In this document: piece by piece, positions 25,472-35,213 of the stretch
Layout of the letters: each line of letters begins with the position of its first letter
How positions within the stretch are numbered: position 1 is the first letter of the stretch
Assembly (NCBI GenBank): GCA_016703025.1
Contig: JADJCV010000004.1
Coordinates: 186,001-250,000 of the forward strand
Direction: 5' to 3'
Source of the DNA: Candidatus Avedoeria danica
GTDB taxonomy: Bacteria; Chloroflexota; Anaerolineae; Epilineales; Epilineaceae
Length of the DNA stretch: 64,000 nucleotides
The notes under the pieces: model-generated
What the model was told of the DNA's origin: nothing
Seen by the model: only the letters and a program-made list of their open reading frames with translations
The model's database searches: none
Translations under genes and position numbers: made by a program

Positions 25472-28400
25472 TTACCGCAACATCATCCGACTCACCCCAT
25501 GAAACAGATGCCCAAACCACACCGCCGTCTCACCCACCCCGATCGACCGGACCTCGACATCGCCCAGACCCTCCGCCGGGCCGTACGTGTCGATCGTGCC
25601 GTCCGGGTGCAGCCGACCGGCGCCGTTGGACGTGCCGACCCAGAGGTCGCCGGCGCCGTCGAGTTCGATCGCCGCGACCTCGCCTGACGGCAGGCCGTCG
25701 CGGCTGCCGAAGAACGTCCACGTGGCGTCTGCGTCGCGGCGCCGGACGCCGTCGGTGCTGCTGACCCAGATCACGCCTTCGTCGCCGGCCGCGATGCCGG
25801 TCGTGAAGAGTTCGTCCAGGCCGTCCGCTTCGTCCAACGTGGACCATGTGCCGTCCGCGCTGCGCCGGCTGACCCCGCCGCCGACCGTCCCGCCATCCGT
25901 TTCGGGCTCAGTGGCGGCCCACAGCACGCCGCCGGCGCCGAGGGCGATATCGTTCACGCGGTTCGAGGCGACGCCGTCCTGCATCGACCAATGGGTCCAC
26001 GCCCCGGCGACATCGAGGCGGGCAACCCCGCCGCCGGCGGTCACCGCGCCGCCGTTCGACTCCCGCTCGGTCAGGCCGATCCAGGCGCTGCCCGCCGCAT
26101 CGACCTCGATCGAACGGATCTCGCCATCCGGCAGGCCCTCGTAGGTGGTCCACGTCCGCCACGTCCCGGCGGCTGACCGCCGCACGAGGCCGCGCGGCGT
26201 GCCGAAGTAGGCGTTGCCTGCACCGTCCTCGGCCGCCGCCCGCACGTCGACGAGGTCGACGCCGGCGAACGCGGCACGGCGCGCTCCGTCCGGGGCTTGC
26301 CAGACCGCGTGATTCAACCCGGCGAAGACGACCCCGCCCTTCGGGTCGGCCGTGACGGAGCGGATGCGGTTGTCGTCCGTCGGTCCGATCTGGATCGAGA
26401 GGCTTTCCCATCTGCCGCCTTTGGGGAGGTGACCGATGTGGGTGTCTGGGAGCTCGGCGGTGCCGGGGACCACGGCCCAGACGTCGCCGCCCTTGTCGAC
26501 CGCAACGTCGAGCACCAAACCGCCTGCCGGCAGCCCGTCGGCCGTCGTGTGGCTGGTCCATTTGCCGGCACCGTCGCGGTAGCTCAGGCCGTCCTTGGTG
26601 GCGATCCAGGTGCCGCCGTGGTCGTCGAAGGCGACAGCGTAGACGTCGCCGTTCGCGATCAGGCCGTCGGCCTTGGTGAACTTCGTCCACGTGCCGTGGT
26701 CGTACATGTGGAGGCCGCCGTTTTCCCACTGCAGGTTGCTGAAGTTGTAATCGCCCAATGTTCCGACCCAGACGCGGCCCGCGGCGTCCACCTCGATGCA
26801 CTGAACGAGGTCGGAGAACAGGCCGGTTCGCGTGCTGTACGCCGTCAGCGTGCCGTCGGCCTCGCGGCGCACCAAGCCGGAGAGCGAACCGACCCACAGC
26901 GCGCCTTCCAGGTCGAATGCGATCGATCCGATGTAGGGAAAGCGCCGACCGCTCAATCCGCTTCGCAGCTCGACGGATTGCCACCGCCCGTCCGCTTCCC
27001 GCCACGCGACGTTGGGCCCGGTCGTGCTCGTGTGAATGCCGATCCACGGTCGCCCGTTCCGGTCGAGCGACACGGCGTCGATGTGCGTGAACGGCAGCTG
27101 CCCGTCGACATGGTGGAGACGCTGTTCCCCGGACGGATCGACTTCGATGAGCCCGTCGCCTCCAACGACCCAAGCGTGGCCGTCCGCGCCGACAGCCGTC
27201 CCACTGAACCCCCACCCGTCGGCGGACGAGACGATCTGGCGCCAGCCGCCGTCGGGATCCGACCGCGCGACGCCGTTCGCCGTGCCGAACCAGATCCGGC
27301 CGTCTTCGCCGGCGGCGATCGCTTGTACCGCGGCGGCGGGAAGGGCGTCCGCCGTCAGCCAGTCCGTCCGTTCGCCGCCGGCCGCACGCCGCACCAGCGC
27401 CCGCTCGAGGCCGAACCAGACGGCTCCGTCCGGTGTCGCGGCCATCGCCTTGGCCGGGGCGAGCCTCTCCTGGCTGCTGTCGACGGCTTCACGCATGCCG
27501 GCCGGCAGGCGCAGGACGATGTCCTCCGCGGCCAGCCAGACGTCGCCGCTCGCGGCAACGGCAAGGGCGGTGACGCGCTCGATCGGTTTCGTGCCGGTGT
27601 CGCCGCGCCACTTGTCCACGACGGTCCACGTGCCGTCCGGCTCGAGCCGGGCCAGGCCGGCGCCGGTGCCGGCCCACAGCCGGCCCGTATTATCGCGCGC
27701 CAAACTGAAGACGCCCGCGTCCGGCAGCCCGTCGGCTTCGGTGAACGTGCGCCAGGCGCCGATGGCGGCGCGCATGGCCAGCCCTTGCCCGTCCGTGCCG
27801 AACCAGAGGTTGCCCGCCGTGTCGCCGAGCGCGCTCGTGATGGGCGCATCCACGACGGACTCGGGTGTCTCGACGCGCTCGAACAGGCCGTCGGGCGTGC
27901 GCTGCACGAGTCCTGCCGCCGTGCCGAACCACGTCCCGCCGTCCGCGTCGCCGACGATGGCGGTGACGGCGACATCGAGCACGACGTCCTCCTCGCGCAG
28001 CGCCTGCCAGTCCCGGCCGTCCTCCGACACGCTGACGCCCAGGTCGTGGCCTACCCAGACCCGGTTCTGCGCATCGACGGCGACGGCGGTGATGTAGTTC
28101 GTCAGCAGGCCTTCGGCCACGGTGAACTTTTCGCTCGTGTGGGCCTGGACGTCCCACGCCACGAGGCCCGACGTCGTGCCCGCCCACAACCGGTTTGCCT
28201 TGGCGTCGAAGGCCAGCGCCGTCACGTCCCGGCTGAGCGTGAAGTTGGACCACTCACCGGCAGTGCCGCCCGATGGGCGGGTCGCGGTCGGGCGGGGCGT
28301 CGTCGGCCGCGTCGTCGGGGGCGGCGTGCCCGGGCGCGTGGCGGTCGATGTCGGAATGCCGCTGCCCATGGCGGTCGCGGTTGCCGTCGGGCCGGCGGCC

Positions 28401-28585
28401 GGCAGCGGCGCGACGAGCTCGCCGCGGGTGTAGTGGCCGACGAGGGGGAGGTAGATCCTCGGTGTCGACTGAGCGGTGCGCGCCGCAGCGTGAGGCGCGG
28501 CCGGCGAAGGGGCCGCCGCCAGGATGCCGAGGAGGAGGGCGGCGGCGACGGGAGCGGTGATGGGGCGCAGGGCGGACCCGGGCAT
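25472..28585 (-). CDS. Secreted giant beta-propeller protein (two-component-regulator propeller repeats)
   Basis: A 1037-residue exported protein. Signal peptide ITAPVAAALLLGILAAAPSPA, then PRIYLPLVGHYT (about 42-53), a Pro/Thr-rich linker to about 110, and some twenty blades of the type GRVWVGT..GL.R...DGTWT.....DGLP, the sensor-like propeller repeat found outside the membrane in hybrid histidine kinases. Here no kinase, membrane helix or output domain follows; the frame ends after the last blade (FHGVSRMMLR). It may read or bind extracellular sugars, but the ligand is unknown. The YLP segment is at the mature N-terminus here, not at the end. The ATG has GGAGGT seven bases upstream. Confidence 0.88.
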   Translation of the reverse strand: MPGSALRPITAPVAAALLLGILAAAPSPAAPHAAARTAQSTPRIYLPLVGHYTRGELVAPLPAAGPTATATAMGSGIPTSTATRPGTPPPTTRPTTPRPTATRPSGGTAGEWSNFTLSRDVTALAFDAKANRLWAGTTSGLVAWDVQAHTSEKFTVAEGLLTNYITAVAVDAQNRVWVGHDLGVSVSEDGRDWQALREEDVVLDVAVTAIVGDADGGTWFGTAAGLVQRTPDGLFERVETPESVVDAPITSALGDTAGNLWFGTDGQGLAMRAAIGAWRTFTEADGLPDAGVFSLARDNTGRLWAGTGAGLARLEPDGTWTVVDKWRGDTGTKPIERVTALAVAASGDVWLAAEDIVLRLPAGMREAVDSSQERLAPAKAMAATPDGAVWFGLERALVRRAAGGERTDWLTADALPAAAVQAIAAGEDGRIWFGTANGVARSDPDGGWRQIVSSADGWGFSGTAVGADGHAWVVGGDGLIEVDPSGEQRLHHVDGQLPFTHIDAVSLDRNGRPWIGIHTSTTGPNVAWREADGRWQSVELRSGLSGRRFPYIGSIAFDLEGALWVGSLSGLVRREADGTLTAYSTRTGLFSDLVQCIEVDAAGRVWVGTLGDYNFSNLQWENGGLHMYDHGTWTKFTKADGLIANGDVYAVAFDDHGGTWIATKDGLSYRDGAGKWTSHTTADGLPAGGLVLDVAVDKGGDVWAVVPGTAELPDTHIGHLPKGGRWESLSIQIGPTDDNRIRSVTADPKGGVVFAGLNHAVWQAPDGARRAAFAGVDLVDVRAAAEDGAGNAYFGTPRGLVRRSAAGTWRTWTTYEGLPDGEIRSIEVDAAGSAWIGLTERESNGGAVTAGGGVARLDVAGAWTHWSMQDGVASNRVNDIALGAGGVLWAATEPETDGGTVGGGVSRRSADGTWSTLDEADGLDELFTTGIAAGDEGVIWVSSTDGVRRRDADATWTFFGSRDGLPSGEVAAIELDGAGDLWVGTSNGAGRLHPDGTIDTYGPAEGLGDVEVRSIGVGETAVWFGHLFHGVSRMMLR

Positions 28586-28722
28586 GACGGACCTCCACGG
28601 TGGGGTGAGCAGGGCGGTGCAACGCGGACGACGTTATCACCGAGTGCGCGAACGGGGTAGCGGCCTGCAATGGACGCGGCTCGATGGCGGTCGGCTCGAG
28701 TCTTGCCGAGCGTGGCGCTGCA

Positions 28723-28832
28723 TCTCGGTAAGGGCCGACCCGTGTCTCGGTTAGATCCGCCTCGACTCTCGGTTAGATATGCGGCGACTCTCGGTTAGAT
28801 CCGCCTCGACTCTCGGTTAGATATGCGGCCCG
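28723..28832. repeat. Five 22-bp tandem repeats, two alternating types
   Basis: Units start TCTCGGTTAGAT. The second and fourth read ...CCGCCTCGAC; the third and fifth ...ATGCGGCGAC or ...ATGCGGCCCG; the first (28723-28744) is degenerate (TCTCGGTAAGGGCC). The alternation suggests duplication of a 44-bp block. It lies between two genes that are both on the minus strand. Confidence 0.85.
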
Positions 28833-28861
28833 TCTCCGGGAGATCGTTCGCCCATGTCGCG

Positions 28862-31726
28862 CTACGGCCAGTCCAGCCCGAACATCACCCTCCGCTGCAC
28901 GACCGGCAGGTACACCACCCCGCCGCGCGGATCGCCCGTCGGCATCGCCGTCGCTCCGGTTGGCGACGGCGTGTACGTTGGCCACGGCGGCGGATCCGTC
29001 GGCGTCGGTGTGCCCGTGATCGTCGGCCAGGGCGGCGGTTCCGTCGGGCTCGCGGCCGGATCCGGCAGCGGCGTGCGGGTGGGGGTCGGCCCCGGGGTCG
29101 GCGGCGTGCCCTGCGTGGCCGTCGGACGTTGCGTCGGTGTCGCTTCCGGCCGCGTCGTGGCGGTGGGCGACGCGGTGGCCGAGCCGCTGGGCGCGATCGT
29201 CGGCGACGCCACGGCGGTTGGGGCGGTGCTCGATGCCGTGGGCGTCGGCCCGCCGCCGGCCGTCGGCGAACTCGACGGGACGGGCGTGGCGTCGGGGGAA
29301 GGCGAGCCGTCCGGCGTTGCGCTGCCGGTCGGCGTCGGGGACTCGATCGGCACGACGATGAGGCGGCCGGTCATCCCGAGGGCGCGGTGGTTGGCGACCG
29401 AGCAATAGAACGGGTACTCGCCAGGGGTGGCCGGCGACGTGAACTTCAGGCCGTACGACTGGCCCTGGAAGATCACGGGCGTGAACACGACCTGTCCGCC
29501 GCCGAGTTCGAGCACGAGGTCGTGCGTCCCGGAGTCGCTGCGCACCGCGATCGAGATCGGCTGGCTCGGCGGGACCGCGACGACGTTCGGGACGAACGCC
29601 ATGTTGGAAGCGCGGATCGTGAAGGACGTCGACGGGACGATCGGGGTCGGGGTGAGGACGGGCGTCGGGGTCGTGGTCGACGTCGGTGGAACGGAGGCCG
29701 TCGGCGTCGGGCTCGTGGCCGACGGCGTGGCGCTCGTGTTCGGCGTCGGGCCGGTGGCCGATGCGATCGGTGTCGGCGTCGGTGCCGGGCTCGTGGCCGG
29801 GGCCGTCGCGGTCCGAGTGGGCGTCGGGCCGGTGGCCGACGCCGTCGCCGTTCTGCTCGCCGTCCGGGTGGGTGTCGGGCTCGCAGGGGATGCCGACGCC
29901 GTCGCGGTCCGGGTGGGCGTCGGGCCGGTGGCCGACGCCGACGCCGTTGCCGTCCGGGTGGGTGTCGAACTCGCGGCCGACGCCGTCGCCGTCGCCGACT
30001 TCGTGGGCGTCGGTCCGGCAGCCGTAGCGGTTGCGCTCGTGGCCGGCGTCGGGATCGCCGTGCCCGTCGCCAACGGGGCGGTGGCCGATGCGGCCGGCGG
30101 CGTCGTGGCGGTGGCGGTGGGCACCTGTGGTGGCGGCGTGGGGGTGATCGTCTGGGTCGGCACGGTCGTGGACGTGCGCGTGGTCGTCGGCGTCAGCGTC
30201 TGCGTGGGCGTCAGCGTGAGCGTCGGCGTCGGCGACAAGGTCGGCGTGGGCGTCGACGTGCGTGTCGGCGTCGTCGTCCGTGTCGCCGTGGGCGTCTTGG
30301 ATGCGGTCGGCGTGCGCGTGACGGTCGGGGTCGACGTCGGTGTTGCCGTCGCCGTAGGCGTACGTGTCGGCGTCCACGTCAGCGTCGGCGTCGCGGTCCG
30401 CGTCGACGAGGGCGACGCGGTCGCGGTCGACGTTCGCGTGGGGGTGCGCGTGCGCGTGCTCGTCGGCGTCGCCGTGCTCGTCCGGGTGCTCGTCGGCGAC
30501 GGGCCGGGGCTCGGCGTCGTCGTCGGCACCGGGGTTGGGGTGGCCGTCGACGTCGAGGTGCGGGTTGACGTGGGCGACGGGGTGATGGAGGGCGTGAGCG
30601 TGGGCGACGGGGTGAGCGTCGGCGAAGGCGTGGTCGAGGGGGTGAACGTGGCCGACGGGGTGTACGTTTGCGACGGGGTGGGCGTGGCGGTGGACATCGG
30701 GCCGGCGGTTGCCGTCGGCGGGGGCGGTACGTAGCGCGCGACGAGGCCGTTCCCGATCCCCCAGCCCGCTTCGGGCGGCGCCATCGCGATCGTGTGCAGC
30801 TGATGCGCGACGGGATCGTTCGAGGCCGCCCACTGGACGCCGTCCCAGCGAAGCGTCACGGCAGGTCCGCCGACGGTCCAACCCTCGGTGCGCGACGCGA
30901 GGGCAACGTCGGAGACACCGCTGCTGATCGGGCTGGTGACCGTCTGCCACGTCGTGCCGTTCCAGTGCCGGATCTCGCCGAAGATGCCGAACGCCACGCC
31001 GAAATCGTCGGCGACGACCGAAAGCGTGGAGAGCACCGGGTCGCCGGCCACGGGCCACAAAGACCACGTGCCGCCCTGAAAGCGGTACAGCGTCCCCTGA
31101 CTCTCGACCGCCCACGCCGAAGCGGCGGACGAGGCGGACAGCGCATAGCCGTAGCCTGGGAAGGCCACCGGCTGCCAGCTCGCCCCGTCCCACTTGTACG
31201 AACGCGCCCCGCCGGCCTGCGCTTCGTAGCCGATGGCGAGCCCGAAGCCGTCCTCCGGCATGGAAACGGCCACGATCAGCAGCGGGATCACCTCCTGCTC
31301 GACCTCCCAGCCGCCGTTCTGCCAGCGAAGGAGGAAGCCGCAGTTGCATGGGCTGCCGTCCACGTTGATCCGGCGCCAACCGGCGATCCAGGCGTGGTCC
31401 GCGTCACGGACGTAGATATCCGTGAGGTGCTGCCCCGTCCAGTGCGGGTTGGAAACGACGGACCACGTGCCGGACTGCCACACGTACGTCTGATCGCCCG
31501 CGATCGCCCAAGCCAGGTTGGCGTTCGCGACTGCGATGTTGCCGGTCGAGGCCGGCGCACCCGCGTCCGCCACCCACGTGCCGAGCGCCGCGACGCGTCG
31601 CGCCCCGGCCTGCACGCCGTCGGGCGGGGTCGGGCGCGCGGTCGCGAGCGCCGCGAGGGTGCAGGCTGCGACGGCGGCGAGGAGCGGGCGGCGACTTGGC
31701 AAGCGGATCGAGCGTCGGTCCGACAT
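28862..31726 (-). CDS. Secreted propeller - Pro/Thr linker - blue copper (cupredoxin) protein ending in YLP
   Basis: A 954-residue exported protein. Signal peptide ([19 protein letters not shown]) and a WD-like propeller of Trp-rich repeats (about 40-330; [48 protein letters not shown]). Then about 360 residues of Thr/Pro/Ser with many TPTRTAT repeats. Residues about 695-795 form a cupredoxin: [18 protein letters not shown], the His in GTHDLVLE, and [13 protein letters not shown] with Cys, His and Met ligands, so a type 1 copper site is complete. A second Pro/Thr linker ends in [20 protein letters not shown]. The copper domain probably carries electrons at the cell surface; the start at MSDRR is chosen because the signal peptide follows. 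Confidence 0.88.
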   Translation of the reverse strand: MSDRRSIRLPSRRPLLAAVAACTLAALATARPTPPDGVQAGARRVAALGTWVADAGAPASTGNIAVANANLAWAIAGDQTYVWQSGTWSVVSNPHWTGQHLTDIYVRDADHAWIAGWRRINVDGSPCNCGFLLRWQNGGWEVEQEVIPLLIVAVSMPEDGFGLAIGYEAQAGGARSYKWDGASWQPVAFPGYGYALSASSAASAWAVESQGTLYRFQGGTWSLWPVAGDPVLSTLSVVADDFGVAFGIFGEIRHWNGTTWQTVTSPISSGVSDVALASRTEGWTVGGPAVTLRWDGVQWAASNDPVAHQLHTIAMAPPEAGWGIGNGLVARYVPPPPTATAGPMSTATPTPSQTYTPSATFTPSTTPSPTLTPSPTLTPSITPSPTSTRTSTSTATPTPVPTTTPSPGPSPTSTRTSTATPTSTRTRTPTRTSTATASPSSTRTATPTLTWTPTRTPTATATPTSTPTVTRTPTASKTPTATRTTTPTRTSTPTPTLSPTPTLTLTPTQTLTPTTTRTSTTVPTQTITPTPPPQVPTATATTPPAASATAPLATGTAIPTPATSATATAAGPTPTKSATATASAASSTPTRTATASASATGPTPTRTATASASPASPTPTRTASRTATASATGPTPTRTATAPATSPAPTPTPIASATGPTPNTSATPSATSPTPTASVPPTSTTTPTPVLTPTPIVPSTSFTIRASNMAFVPNVVAVPPSQPISIAVRSDSGTHDLVLELGGGQVVFTPVIFQGQSYGLKFTSPATPGEYPFYCSVANHRALGMTGRLIVVPIESPTPTGSATPDGSPSPDATPVPSSSPTAGGGPTPTASSTAPTAVASPTIAPSGSATASPTATTRPEATPTQRPTATQGTPPTPGPTPTRTPLPDPAASPTEPPPWPTITGTPTPTDPPPWPTYTPSPTGATAMPTGDPRGGVVYLPVVQRRVMFGLDWP

Positions 31727-31983
31727 CGAGGCCGTTCTGGTGCCTTGACGGAGCGGTTGGGTGCACGGTAGAAGACGCAGGACTGAACGAACGGATGCTC
31801 CGACCCACGACGGTAGCGGCCAAAGCAAGCGGGCGCAAACGGCGCGACGCTCGGTTGCGCGGCCTCACGCGCCCGCTGTGCCGTCCGTCGTCGCCAAGCG
31901 CACGAACATCCGGCCGCCCACCCACATCGCGACGGCACGAGGCCGCGGATGGCGTCGACGACGAGCGCGCCGCACCCTGCCCG

Positions 31984-33900
31984 CTATGCGCCCAGTTTTG
32001 CCTCGAAGAACTCCGCTATCGCGTCATAGCACCGCACCCGGTTCGCGAGCTTGAGGACGTCGTGTCCCTCGTCCTCGAACAGCAGGAACTCGACATCCTT
32101 GCCGTCCGCCTTGAGGCGCTCGACGACGTCCCGGCTTTCGGCGGCCACGACGCGCGGGTCGTTGGCGCCTTGGATCACGAGGAGCGGGCAGCGGATCGCG
32201 TCGAGGTGCGTCTTGGGCGAGCGCTCGGTGAGGAAGGCGTGATCGGCCGGGTCGTTCGGGTCGCCGAGCGACAGCTTGAAGTAGGACTTCCAGGTCTCGG
32301 GGATCCGCTCGAGGAACGTGAACAGGTCATACGGGCCGAACATGTCGCACGCGGCGGCCCAGAGCTCGGGGTGGCGTGCCGCCAGCGTCAACGTCATGTA
32401 GCCGCCGTACGACCGGCCGACGACGGCGGCGCGCTTCACGTCGACGCGCCCGTCCTTCGGCAGCACCTCGGTCATCGCGTGCACGTGGTCCAATCGATCC
32501 TGGCCGCCCCAGTCCCGGTCCACCCGCTTGGTGTACGACTGACCGTAGCCCGTCGAGCCGCGGGCGTTGGGCACGAAGACCGCGAAGCCGCGCAGCGTGA
32601 GGAGTTGGATGAGCGGCATCGAGAACCACGCGAAGTCCGGACGCTCCTGACCCTGCGGGCCGCCGTGGACGTAGTAGACCAGCGGCCGCGGGCCGGTGAA
32701 GCCGAGCGCATCGACCGGCAGATACAGCCGCGCCGAAACGCGCAGCCCGTCGTGGCTCGTGAACGAGGCGTCCTCGCCGGGGCTCAGATGGGCGCGCGGC
32801 AGTCCGAGCAGGCGCTCGCGCGTATGCTGTTGCGGGGCCGGGCTGTCGCCGCCGATCGTGTAGAGCTGCGTCGGCGACGTCGCCGTCGAGAACGAGAGGG
32901 CGTGGGTCTGGCTGTCCTTGTCATAATGGTGGGCATCGACGACCCCGTCGGACAGCACGCCGCGGCCGGCGACGACGCGGTCGAGGCGGATGCACGGCGC
33001 CGCGGCATCGTACTCCCCCTCGTACAACCAGTCGCAGCCGTCGATGTTGTAGCCGAGCACGAAGCGCTCGCCCTTCAGTCGTTCGAACGTCGTCAGCTCG
33101 CCCACGCCTTCGTGCACCGTGCCCTCGACCGCCACCGGCCGCAGCTCGGCGGGCGCGGCCAGGTTCAGGCGGGCGATGCCGCCGCGGTCGTCGTGGGCGG
33201 TCGTCGTGACCAGGATGGCGCCATCCGCATCCACGAACGCGCACGCGCCGAGGCCGAGGAGCGGCACCCCCTCGCCGGGAACGCGGTCCTCGATCGGCGT
33301 TCCGAACAGCAGGTCCGCCGTGCCCGTCTCCGCCCGCCACAGCCGGAGGATCCCGTCGCCCAACGTGTAGCCCTCGCCCAGCACGGCCAGCGCGCCGTCC
33401 TCGCTCACACCCGCCACGCCGCCGCCGAATGGGCTGGCGTGCATGCGGATCGCCGCGCCGTCGGCGATGTCGACCTTCCAAGTCTCGATGAGCGGCGTGT
33501 CGAGCCGCTGGGCGCCGAAGTAAGCCGTGGCCGTCGCGTCGTCGACGTGCCGCAGGTGGACCCGGTGCCGGTCGAAGACGTCGGCGGCGAGCGGCTCCGG
33601 GTAGCCGCCGTCGATCGGAACGATGTGCGGCCGATAGACCTCGTCCCCATCGCGATCGATCATGACGACGATCTTCCCGAGCCGCGGCAGGACGTAGAAC
33701 GGATGGCCACCGATGAGGTGCGGGTTGTGGAGGGCGATGTCGGACGGCAGGAGCGGCTCCGGCACGCTGCCGCCATGGTCCATCGCATACAGGCTCTGCT
33801 GGCCGCTCAGGTTGCTCAAGAAGAACAGGCGATCGCCCACCGTCTGGGGCGACTGGAAGAGCCGCGCGGCGAGCAGCGATTGGACGCGGACAGAGGACAT
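31984..33900 (-). CDS. S9 family prolyl oligopeptidase/acylaminoacyl peptidase
   Basis: A 638-residue serine peptidase acting on short peptides. The N-terminal two thirds are a propeller (QSPQTVGDRLFFLSNLSGQQSLY, and VHEGVGELTTFERLKGERF further on). The C-terminal alpha/beta hydrolase carries GPRPLVYYVHGGPQGQERPD, FVPNARGSTGYGQSYTK, the nucleophile in VVGRSYGGYMTLT (Ser about 495), the Asp in VIQGANDPRV and the His in EDEGHDVLKL. No signal peptide is seen, so it is probably cytosolic. The inner ATG (MSSVRVQS) is preferred; GGAG lies about ten bases upstream. Confidence 0.93.
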   Translation of the reverse strand: MSSVRVQSLLAARLFQSPQTVGDRLFFLSNLSGQQSLYAMDHGGSVPEPLLPSDIALHNPHLIGGHPFYVLPRLGKIVVMIDRDGDEVYRPHIVPIDGGYPEPLAADVFDRHRVHLRHVDDATATAYFGAQRLDTPLIETWKVDIADGAAIRMHASPFGGGVAGVSEDGALAVLGEGYTLGDGILRLWRAETGTADLLFGTPIEDRVPGEGVPLLGLGACAFVDADGAILVTTTAHDDRGGIARLNLAAPAELRPVAVEGTVHEGVGELTTFERLKGERFVLGYNIDGCDWLYEGEYDAAAPCIRLDRVVAGRGVLSDGVVDAHHYDKDSQTHALSFSTATSPTQLYTIGGDSPAPQQHTRERLLGLPRAHLSPGEDASFTSHDGLRVSARLYLPVDALGFTGPRPLVYYVHGGPQGQERPDFAWFSMPLIQLLTLRGFAVFVPNARGSTGYGQSYTKRVDRDWGGQDRLDHVHAMTEVLPKDGRVDVKRAAVVGRSYGGYMTLTLAARHPELWAAACDMFGPYDLFTFLERIPETWKSYFKLSLGDPNDPADHAFLTERSPKTHLDAIRCPLLVIQGANDPRVVAAESRDVVERLKADGKDVEFLLFEDEGHDVLKLANRVRCYDAIAEFFEAKLGA

Positions 33901-33968
33901 CGGTGGATCTCCGGGGAGTGGGATGGATGCGGCGCGCCAACGCCGCACCGAGGGGAGACGAGAACCAT

Positions 33969-34116
33969 CGCCCGGCGATGCATCGCCGGGCTACAATGAC
34001 TGCGCCTGCCAAGACTGCGCCTGCCAAACAGGCTTTCGGCCTGCCAAACAGGCTTCCGGACAGTAGCCGGCTTCAGCCGGCGTCGCTATTGTAGCCCGGC
34101 GATTCATCGCCGGGCG
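33969..34116. repeat. Paired REP-like palindromes (REPIN/MITE-like)
   Basis: Two 29-bp copies in opposite orientation, one mismatch apart, flank about 90 bases: CGCCCGGCGATGCATCGCCG... at 33969-33997 and its complement at 34088-34116. Each is itself a hairpin (CCCGGCGATG/CATCGCCGGG). The middle holds a twice-repeated GACTGCGCCTGCCAA and further short hairpins (AGCCGGCTTCAGCCGGC). It lies between the divergent S9 peptidase and methyltransferase genes. Confidence 0.8.
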
Positions 34117-34172
34117 ATCGCCGGCCATGCTTCATGCGATTGCCTTGCGATCGCCGACGGATCATTCCTCCC

Positions 34173-35213
34173 ATGTCGCGATTCGTCCCCCCCGACATCA
34201 CCAACGACGGCGAGCGCGTCTCGCCTGACGTTCCGAACGCGCTGTTCCTCGCCCACCTCAGCATCTACCGCTTCGCCGGCCAGTGGGCGGAGGGCGCGCA
34301 CGTCCTCGACGCCGGCTGCGGCACCGGCTACGGCGCGGCGTGGCTGGCGGACCACGGCGCGGCGTCGGTGCTGGGCGTCGACATCGAGCCGGCGGCGATC
34401 GCGCATGCCCGCCGCCATGCGGTGCGCCCGAACGTCGCGTTCGCCGTCGCCGACCTCGCCCACGTCGTCGACGTCGGCGCGCCGGCGGGCGGCTGGGACC
34501 TCATCGTCAGCTCGAACGCGCTCGAGCACGTCTGGGGCGTCGACGACTTCTTTCGCGGCGCGTGGACGCGGCTGGCGCCCGGCGGCACCGTCGTCATCGC
34601 CGTCCCGGGCGTGCTGGACGACGCCTCGCGCGTCCTGCAGATGTCCAACCGGTACCACCTGAACATCTGGTCGCCGGAGCAATGGCGGCATGCGCTCGCC
34701 CGCTACTTCGCCGACGTAATCGCTCACCGACACTGGCTCGATCGCACCGACGTCGCCTTCGATCCGGCGTTCGATCCGGCGTTCGATCCGGCGTCTGATC
34801 CGGCGTCTGATCCGACCCTCGATCCGGCCGTCGATCCAGGCGCCAACCGACTGGGCGAGGCCGATTTCGCGTTCGAAGCGATGGCCCCCGACGATCTGCG
34901 CGCCCCGTCGCTGTCGCACGTCTTCGTCGCCACCGGCCCGCGGGCACCGTCCGACGTGCCTGCCGCCGGCACGCCGCTCGCGTTCATCGACGCCTCGTTC
35001 TCGCGCCGTCCGCCCCGCATCACGCCCCTGCCGCCCGACGAGGCGACCGCGGGCGCGCCCGTCTCGCCGGCCCACCTGCCGGCCAAGGCGCTGCGGTCAT
35101 GGCGCGAGCACGGCCCCCGCGCGCTGTTCGCCGAGGCCAAACAGAGCGTCGTCTGGCGATTCCGCCGCCGTTACGCGCTGTGGCTGCTCGGCCCGCGTTC
35201 GCGCAATCGGTAG
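34173..35213 (+). CDS. Class I SAM-dependent methyltransferase
   Basis: A 346-residue protein. The SAM site is HVLDAGCGTGYGAAWLADHG, with the acidic end of strand 2 in VLGVDIEPAAIAHAR and the motif LIVSSNALEHVWGVDDF, then RLAPGGTVVIAVPG. The combination LEH and NIWSPEQW is typical of Methyltransf_11/23 enzymes acting on sugars, lipids or quinones; the substrate is unknown. About 60 residues after the core lie DPAFDPAFDPASDPASDP and a Pro-rich tail, variable among relatives. The ATG follows a poor CATTCCTCCC; the upstream ATG would add thirteen basic residues. The last 43 bases overlap the convergent gene. Confidence 0.88.
   Translation: MSRFVPPDITNDGERVSPDVPNALFLAHLSIYRFAGQWAEGAHVLDAGCGTGYGAAWLADHGAASVLGVDIEPAAIAHARRHAVRPNVAFAVADLAHVVDVGAPAGGWDLIVSSNALEHVWGVDDFFRGAWTRLAPGGTVVIAVPGVLDDASRVLQMSNRYHLNIWSPEQWRHALARYFADVIAHRHWLDRTDVAFDPAFDPAFDPASDPASDPTLDPAVDPGANRLGEADFAFEAMAPDDLRAPSLSHVFVATGPRAPSDVPAAGTPLAFIDASFSRRPPRITPLPPDEATAGAPVSPAHLPAKALRSWREHGPRALFAEAKQSVVWRFRRRYALWLLGPRSRNR
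34761..34832 (+). repeat. 12-bp coding tandem repeat in the methyltransferase
   Basis: Six units of GATCCGGCGTTC and close variants (GATCCGGCGTCT, GATCCGACCCTC, GATCCGGCCGTC) encode DPAF, DPAS, DPTL and DPAV. The period keeps the frame. Confidence 0.88.

Noticed and set aside
26297..28660. Long plus-strand frame opposite the propeller protein
   Set aside because: Low-complexity Arg/Asp/Gly sequence, no signal or motif, whereas the minus strand has a signal peptide and regular blades.
28723..28832. CRISPR array
   Set aside because: The 22-bp units are directly adjacent, with no spacers, and no cas genes are near.
28773..31379. Second minus-strand frame inside the cupredoxin gene (His/Asp/Ala-rich)
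   Set aside because: A shifted reading of the Thr/Pro repeats; its apparent repeats mirror those of the real linker and it has no start with a ribosome site.
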